Below, piece by piece: positions 60,811 through 64,000 of a stretch of DNA of 64,000 nt (the first letter of the stretch is position 1; each line of letters begins with the position of its first letter). The position numbers and the translations under genes are program-made. The DNA lies in contig NZ_JGVU02000022.1 in assembly GCF_000708755.2 (NCBI RefSeq), positions 1 to 64,000 of the forward strand. Reading direction: 5' to 3'. The notes below the pieces were generated by a model that saw nothing but the letters and a program-made list of their open reading frames with translations, was not told the DNA's origin and made no database searches. This stretch comes from Metabacillus indicus LMG 22858 (lineage in GTDB: Bacteria; Bacillota; Bacilli; Bacillales; Bacillaceae).

Positions 60811-61025
60811 GTCCTATTAGTGAAACTTCATCAGATTGATGAAGAGTATCAATTGTTTGTATTTAACGATTCCCCCCTTTTCATAACAATATTATCTTCC
60901 TGTTATAAAGAATCATTGTGTGGCAATGGGAAATCATTCAAATTGCTTTAATAGAAATGTGACGTACAGCACATAATAATCAAAAGAGAAAAGCTATGTC
61001 TGTTTAATAAGGAGGCCGCTTTCTT

Positions 61026-62501
61026 TTGAATGACATTTGCCAAGATATTTCTCCTGATAAAAATGTTTATTTAGATCAATTAAAACAACTGATTAAATTC
61101 AGTTCTGATATTCGAATTTTCAACATGAATAAAAAACTTACAGCTGTCTACATAAGTTCATTGATCAATAAAACAATGCTGCAGGATGGAATATTATCTC
61201 CTATAAAAAAGAGCTGCTCTGAAAAAGTTTCGCCTGAGGAGCTGCTGTGGCAAATTACTGTAGGCGATGCCAATTTAGTGCATGAAATGAAACAGGCGGT
61301 ACATTCCCTTTTAACCGGGGGAGTGCTTATTCATGTAGAAGGATACAGTCAACTGGCATCCATAGTCATCCCTTCTGAAACGAGCCGATCTCTGGCAAAG
61401 CCCGAGAACGAATCTCAGGTCATTGGAGCACAGCTTGCTTTTACTGAAAGTATGGACACGAATATTTCTCTTGTTAGAAAATACGTGGCCAATCCTAACC
61501 TGTGCAATGATCAATTATCGGTAGGAAATGAGACAAACACTCCTGTTTCTGTCCTGTATATTGATGGAATTGCCTCAGAAGAAATGGTCACAACTTTAAA
61601 ACAAAGGATATCCTCCCTGAAAGTCAATAGTTTGCTTGACAGCTCTACTTTGGCTCAATTGATTGAGGATAATTCTTTGACCATTTTTCCCCAGATGGTT
61701 TTAACTGAGAGACCTGACCGAATTTGTTCGAACCTATTGGATGGAAAAATTGCCGTAATTGTTGATGGAAGCTCACTTGCGATTAGCTGTCCACAGTCCT
61801 TTATTGAGTTTTTTCAAAGTATGGAAGACTTAAATGTCAGGTGGCATATAGCAACATTTTTCAGGCTCCTGCGCATGGCTGCAATGTTTATCTCCGTTTT
61901 CTTTACTGCAGTTTATGTGGCAGCACTCACCTTTCACTATGAAGTGATTCCTCAGCCGTTGCTAATCCCATTAAGTGAATCCAGATCAAGGGTTCCTTTT
62001 CCGCCTATTTTTGAGGCTCTCCTTTTAGAAGTCATTATCGAACTGTTAAGAGAAGCTGGGGCAAGGCTTCCGACCAAGGTTGGCCAGACAATGGGTATCG
62101 TTGGCGGTATTGTTATTGGGACTGCTGCAGTAGATGCCGGGTTTACCAGTAACATTCTCCTGATAATTGTTGCCTTGGGTGCGCTGTCATCCTTTACTAC
62201 TCCAAGTTATATGATGGGCAATGTAATAAGAATCATACGTTTTCCGCTCATCCTTTTGGCAGGCTTTTGGGGATTCTACGGAGTGATGTTTGGTTTTTGT
62301 TTTCTGCTGATTCATTTGCTGAAACAAACCAGTCTGGGCAGTCCATATTTGAATCCTTTTTATCCGCCGCGCTTTGCAGATTGGAAAGATAATATCATCA
62401 GGCTTCCTCTTTCTGTTACCAATAATAGACCAAGTTTAGGGCGGCCTGAAAGTCAGGTTAAGTACAGTAAGGATGTCGGAAAACAAAAAGATACCAAATA
62501 A
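61026..62501 (+). CDS. Spore germinant receptor subunit A (GerA family)
   Basis: 491 aa. A hydrophilic N-terminal domain of ~240 residues is followed by several membrane helices, as in GerAA. Family segments are VSVLYIDGIASEEMV, LFPQ-type ..IFPQMVLTERPD, GKIAVIVDGSSLAISCPQSF and FPPIFEALLLEVIIELLREA. It is part of a germinant receptor in the spore inner membrane. The start is TTG at 61026, about 10 bases after GGAGG. It is followed by B- and C-subunit genes. Confidence 0.92.
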   Translation: MNDICQDISPDKNVYLDQLKQLIKFSSDIRIFNMNKKLTAVYISSLINKTMLQDGILSPIKKSCSEKVSPEELLWQITVGDANLVHEMKQAVHSLLTGGVLIHVEGYSQLASIVIPSETSRSLAKPENESQVIGAQLAFTESMDTNISLVRKYVANPNLCNDQLSVGNETNTPVSVLYIDGIASEEMVTTLKQRISSLKVNSLLDSSTLAQLIEDNSLTIFPQMVLTERPDRICSNLLDGKIAVIVDGSSLAISCPQSFIEFFQSMEDLNVRWHIATFFRLLRMAAMFISVFFTAVYVAALTFHYEVIPQPLLIPLSESRSRVPFPPIFEALLLEVIIELLREAGARLPTKVGQTMGIVGGIVIGTAAVDAGFTSNILLIIVALGALSSFTTPSYMMGNVIRIIRFPLILLAGFWGFYGVMFGFCFLLIHLLKQTSLGSPYLNPFYPPRFADWKDNIIRLPLSVTNNRPSLGRPESQVKYSKDVGKQKDTK

Positions 62502-62527
62502 ATGGATTGAAAGCAGGTAATCTGTTG

Positions 62528-63622
62528 ATGCAAAATATAAAACCGAAACCTCAAGAACTGATTCCTGCTTTATTAGTATTCTTTATTATCCACTCTGCAC
62601 AGCTTGGTGTTGGGGTACAGGGATATCAGCGGATAATTTATCAGGCATCAAAACAAGATGCCTGGATTTCTGTTATCCTCTCTGGAGCAGCCACTTGCAT
62701 AATTGGTTTTATTATGTTGAAAACTCTCTCAAAGTATGAAACAGCTGATATTTACTTCATTCACAACGATATCTTTGGGAAGTGGATCGGATTTTTGTTC
62801 AACACCACTTACGTCGTATACTGTTTAGGTGCGCTGCTGACCATTCTAAGAAATTATATAGAAGTCGTTCAGGCGTGGATGTTTCCAGAGCTCCCGACAT
62901 GGTTTTTAGCATTTACTCTGATGGTTTTAGTTCTTTACGGGGTCTTAGGAGGATTAAGAGTAGTAGTTGGCGTCAGTTTTTTTAGTGTGGTGTTATCGCT
63001 GTGGATGTTACTGTTGCTGTCTTATCCAGCAAAATTCAGTAATTGGACATATTTACTACCGATTTTCGAGTCGGATTTATCAGATATTTTCTTGGGGGCT
63101 TATCAAATGACCTTTACTGTCATTGGTTTTGAACTCATTTACACTGTATATCCCTTCATCAAGAACAAGAAGGAAGCGATGAAATATACCCAGTTGGGCT
63201 TAATCTACACGACACTGCTTTATACATTTCTGATCGTGATCTCTCTTGCTTATTTCAGTGGAGATCAGCTAAAGCAGACGATTTGGGGAACACTTTCTCT
63301 GTTTAAAATTGTTCGCTTGCCATTTATTGAGCGCTTTGAATATGTAGCAATCGCTTTTTGGATGCTCATCATTATCCCAAACCTTATGTTATATTTGTGG
63401 GCAGCTACAAGAGGGGTGAGCGGGTATCTTCCTCGAAAAGAAAAATTAGTTATAATTCTTTTTGTCGTGGCGATAATCCTAATCTCACAAATGTTTAAAA
63501 CTAGAATACAAATCAACGAAATGAATAATTATTTTGCCATTATTTCATTTTGCTTTGTGTTTTGTTACCCCGTTATACTCTATCTATTAGCTGCCGTGAA
63601 AAATAGGAGCCGCAAGGTATGA
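62528..63622 (+). CDS. Spore germinant receptor subunit B (GerB family permease)
   Basis: About 364 aa. Ten membrane helices with the amino-acid-permease-like GerAB fold (SAQLGVGVQGYQRIIYQASK, GLRVVVGVSFFSVVLSLWML). This subunit is thought to bind the germinant. AAAGCAGG fits the ATG at 62528 (or the TTG at 62525) better than the TTG at 62507. Its stop overlaps the start of the C-subunit gene by 4 bases. Confidence 0.92.
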   Translation: MQNIKPKPQELIPALLVFFIIHSAQLGVGVQGYQRIIYQASKQDAWISVILSGAATCIIGFIMLKTLSKYETADIYFIHNDIFGKWIGFLFNTTYVVYCLGALLTILRNYIEVVQAWMFPELPTWFLAFTLMVLVLYGVLGGLRVVVGVSFFSVVLSLWMLLLLSYPAKFSNWTYLLPIFESDLSDIFLGAYQMTFTVIGFELIYTVYPFIKNKKEAMKYTQLGLIYTTLLYTFLIVISLAYFSGDQLKQTIWGTLSLFKIVRLPFIERFEYVAIAFWMLIIIPNLMLYLWAATRGVSGYLPRKEKLVIILFVVAIILISQMFKTRIQINEMNNYFAIISFCFVFCYPVILYLLAAVKNRSRKV

Positions 63623-64000
63623 AGAGGAAAAAATTATATGCATTGATTTTGTCGGCTTTTCTTTTTTGTGGATGTGCTGATCCTAAAATTTTGGAGGAGA
63701 TGGGACTAATTACAACTGTCGGATATGATTTAAGCAGCAGTCAGGAAATAATTACAACCATGTCTCTTCTCCAGGTTGATCCAACGGCTACACCAAATGC
63801 CGATATTATTACAGCTAAAGCTCTTACAAGCAAAGGCGGGAGACTTCAAGGAAACCGGAAGGCACCGAAAAAGCTTCAATCCGGTCAGCTCCGAGTTGCC
63901 TTGTTTGGTACTGAATTAGCCCGAAATGGGATTATTAGCTTGGCAGACACATTAGCAAGAGACCCCGCCATATCTGATTTGGTATATTTGGCAATTGTAG
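63619..64000 (+). CDS. Ger(x)C-family germination lipoprotein, 5' part
   Basis: 127 codons before the window ends. Signal peptide MKRKKLYALILSAFLF with a lipobox-like FCGC (Cys19), then DPKILEEMGLITTVGYDLSS, typical of GerAC-type lipoproteins (the GLITTVGYD element). ATG at 63619 overlaps the TGA of the B gene (ATGA), so the genes are translationally coupled. AGGAGC stands nine bases upstream. Confidence 0.9.
   Translation, partial: MKRKKLYALILSAFLFCGCADPKILEEMGLITTVGYDLSSSQEIITTMSLLQVDPTATPNADIITAKALTSKGGRLQGNRKAPKKLQSGQLRVALFGTELARNGIISLADTLARDPAISDLVYLAIV

Larger units (their letters stand above)
60265..61025. other. Gene-poor interval before the germination operon
   Basis: 761 bp containing a terminator-like stem (60345-60408) and a decayed minus-strand gene (60570-60810). 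The last ~170 bp are AT-rich and probably hold the promoter of the ger operon, but no sigma-G-type or sigma-A-type sequence is clear enough to call. Confidence 0.6.

Overview
The window looks like chromosomal DNA of an aerobic, endospore-forming Bacillaceae member (Bacillus, Metabacillus or a close relative). The grounds are SpoVR, a gerA-type germinant receptor operon, BlaR1/BlaI-type beta-lactamase control, RocR/SigL-type arginine catabolism, a putBCPR locus in the Bacillus order, NsrR/Hmp, strong AGGAGG ribosome binding sites, frequent TTG/GTG starts and dense hairpin-plus-T-run terminators. I saw no IS, transposase, phage, tRNA, rRNA or CRISPR. The species cannot be fixed from the sequence alone.

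Layout. 1-4.5 kb: nested intergenic repeats, two ADP-ribosylglycohydrolase-family genes and a catalytically dead ArsC look-alike. 4.5-11.7 kb: a double-domain secreted esterase, the nsrR/hmp nitric-oxide pair with two operators, an MFS drug exporter, a 53-bp tandem array and spoVR. 11.8-21 kb: an arsenic island of three or four transcription units: a Cys-pair MarR regulator with a flavoprotein, a 66-aa protein and an MFS exporter; arsR-arsB-arsC; arsD-arsA with a dual-specificity phosphatase-like and a HesB-like gene; and an ArsN-like acetyltransferase. 21-30.5 kb: M42 peptidase, paired CrcB fluoride channels, a 52-bp tandem array, a two-component system, an RNase J-type nuclease, and MFS and SulP transporters. 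30.9-36.4 kb: putB-putC-putP-putR, followed by a 21-bp tandem array. 36.6-37.9 kb: a DUF1232 protein and a YugP-type membrane protease.

37.9-45.4 kb holds what I consider the most interesting system: a sigma-54 activator diverging from a transporter, an isoaspartyl dipeptidase and a secreted tandem-duplicated cyanophycinase. The operon has a near-perfect -24/-12 promoter and a perfect 10-bp palindrome about 95 bp upstream of the predicted start. It reads as a regulated pathway for scavenging cyanophycin. Its products, aspartate and arginine, would feed the rocR/rocD/rocG locus at 53.8-57.9 kb, which has an almost identical sigma-54 promoter, and the putC dehydrogenase at 31.8 kb. Only arginase is missing from the window.

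45.8-50.3 kb: a DJ-1/PfpI-MDR-monooxygenase stress group, a LysR regulator, and a guanine-class purine riboswitch upstream of a PTS_EIIC_2-family membrane protein. 50.3-53.7 kb: an AT-rich, apparently intact inducible beta-lactamase locus. 58-64 kb: GNAT, PAP2 and YihY proteins, a decayed small gene, and a germinant receptor operon whose third gene runs off the window.

A recurring structural theme is three intergenic tandem arrays with periods of 53, 52 and 21 bp, all close to whole multiples of the DNA helical repeat.
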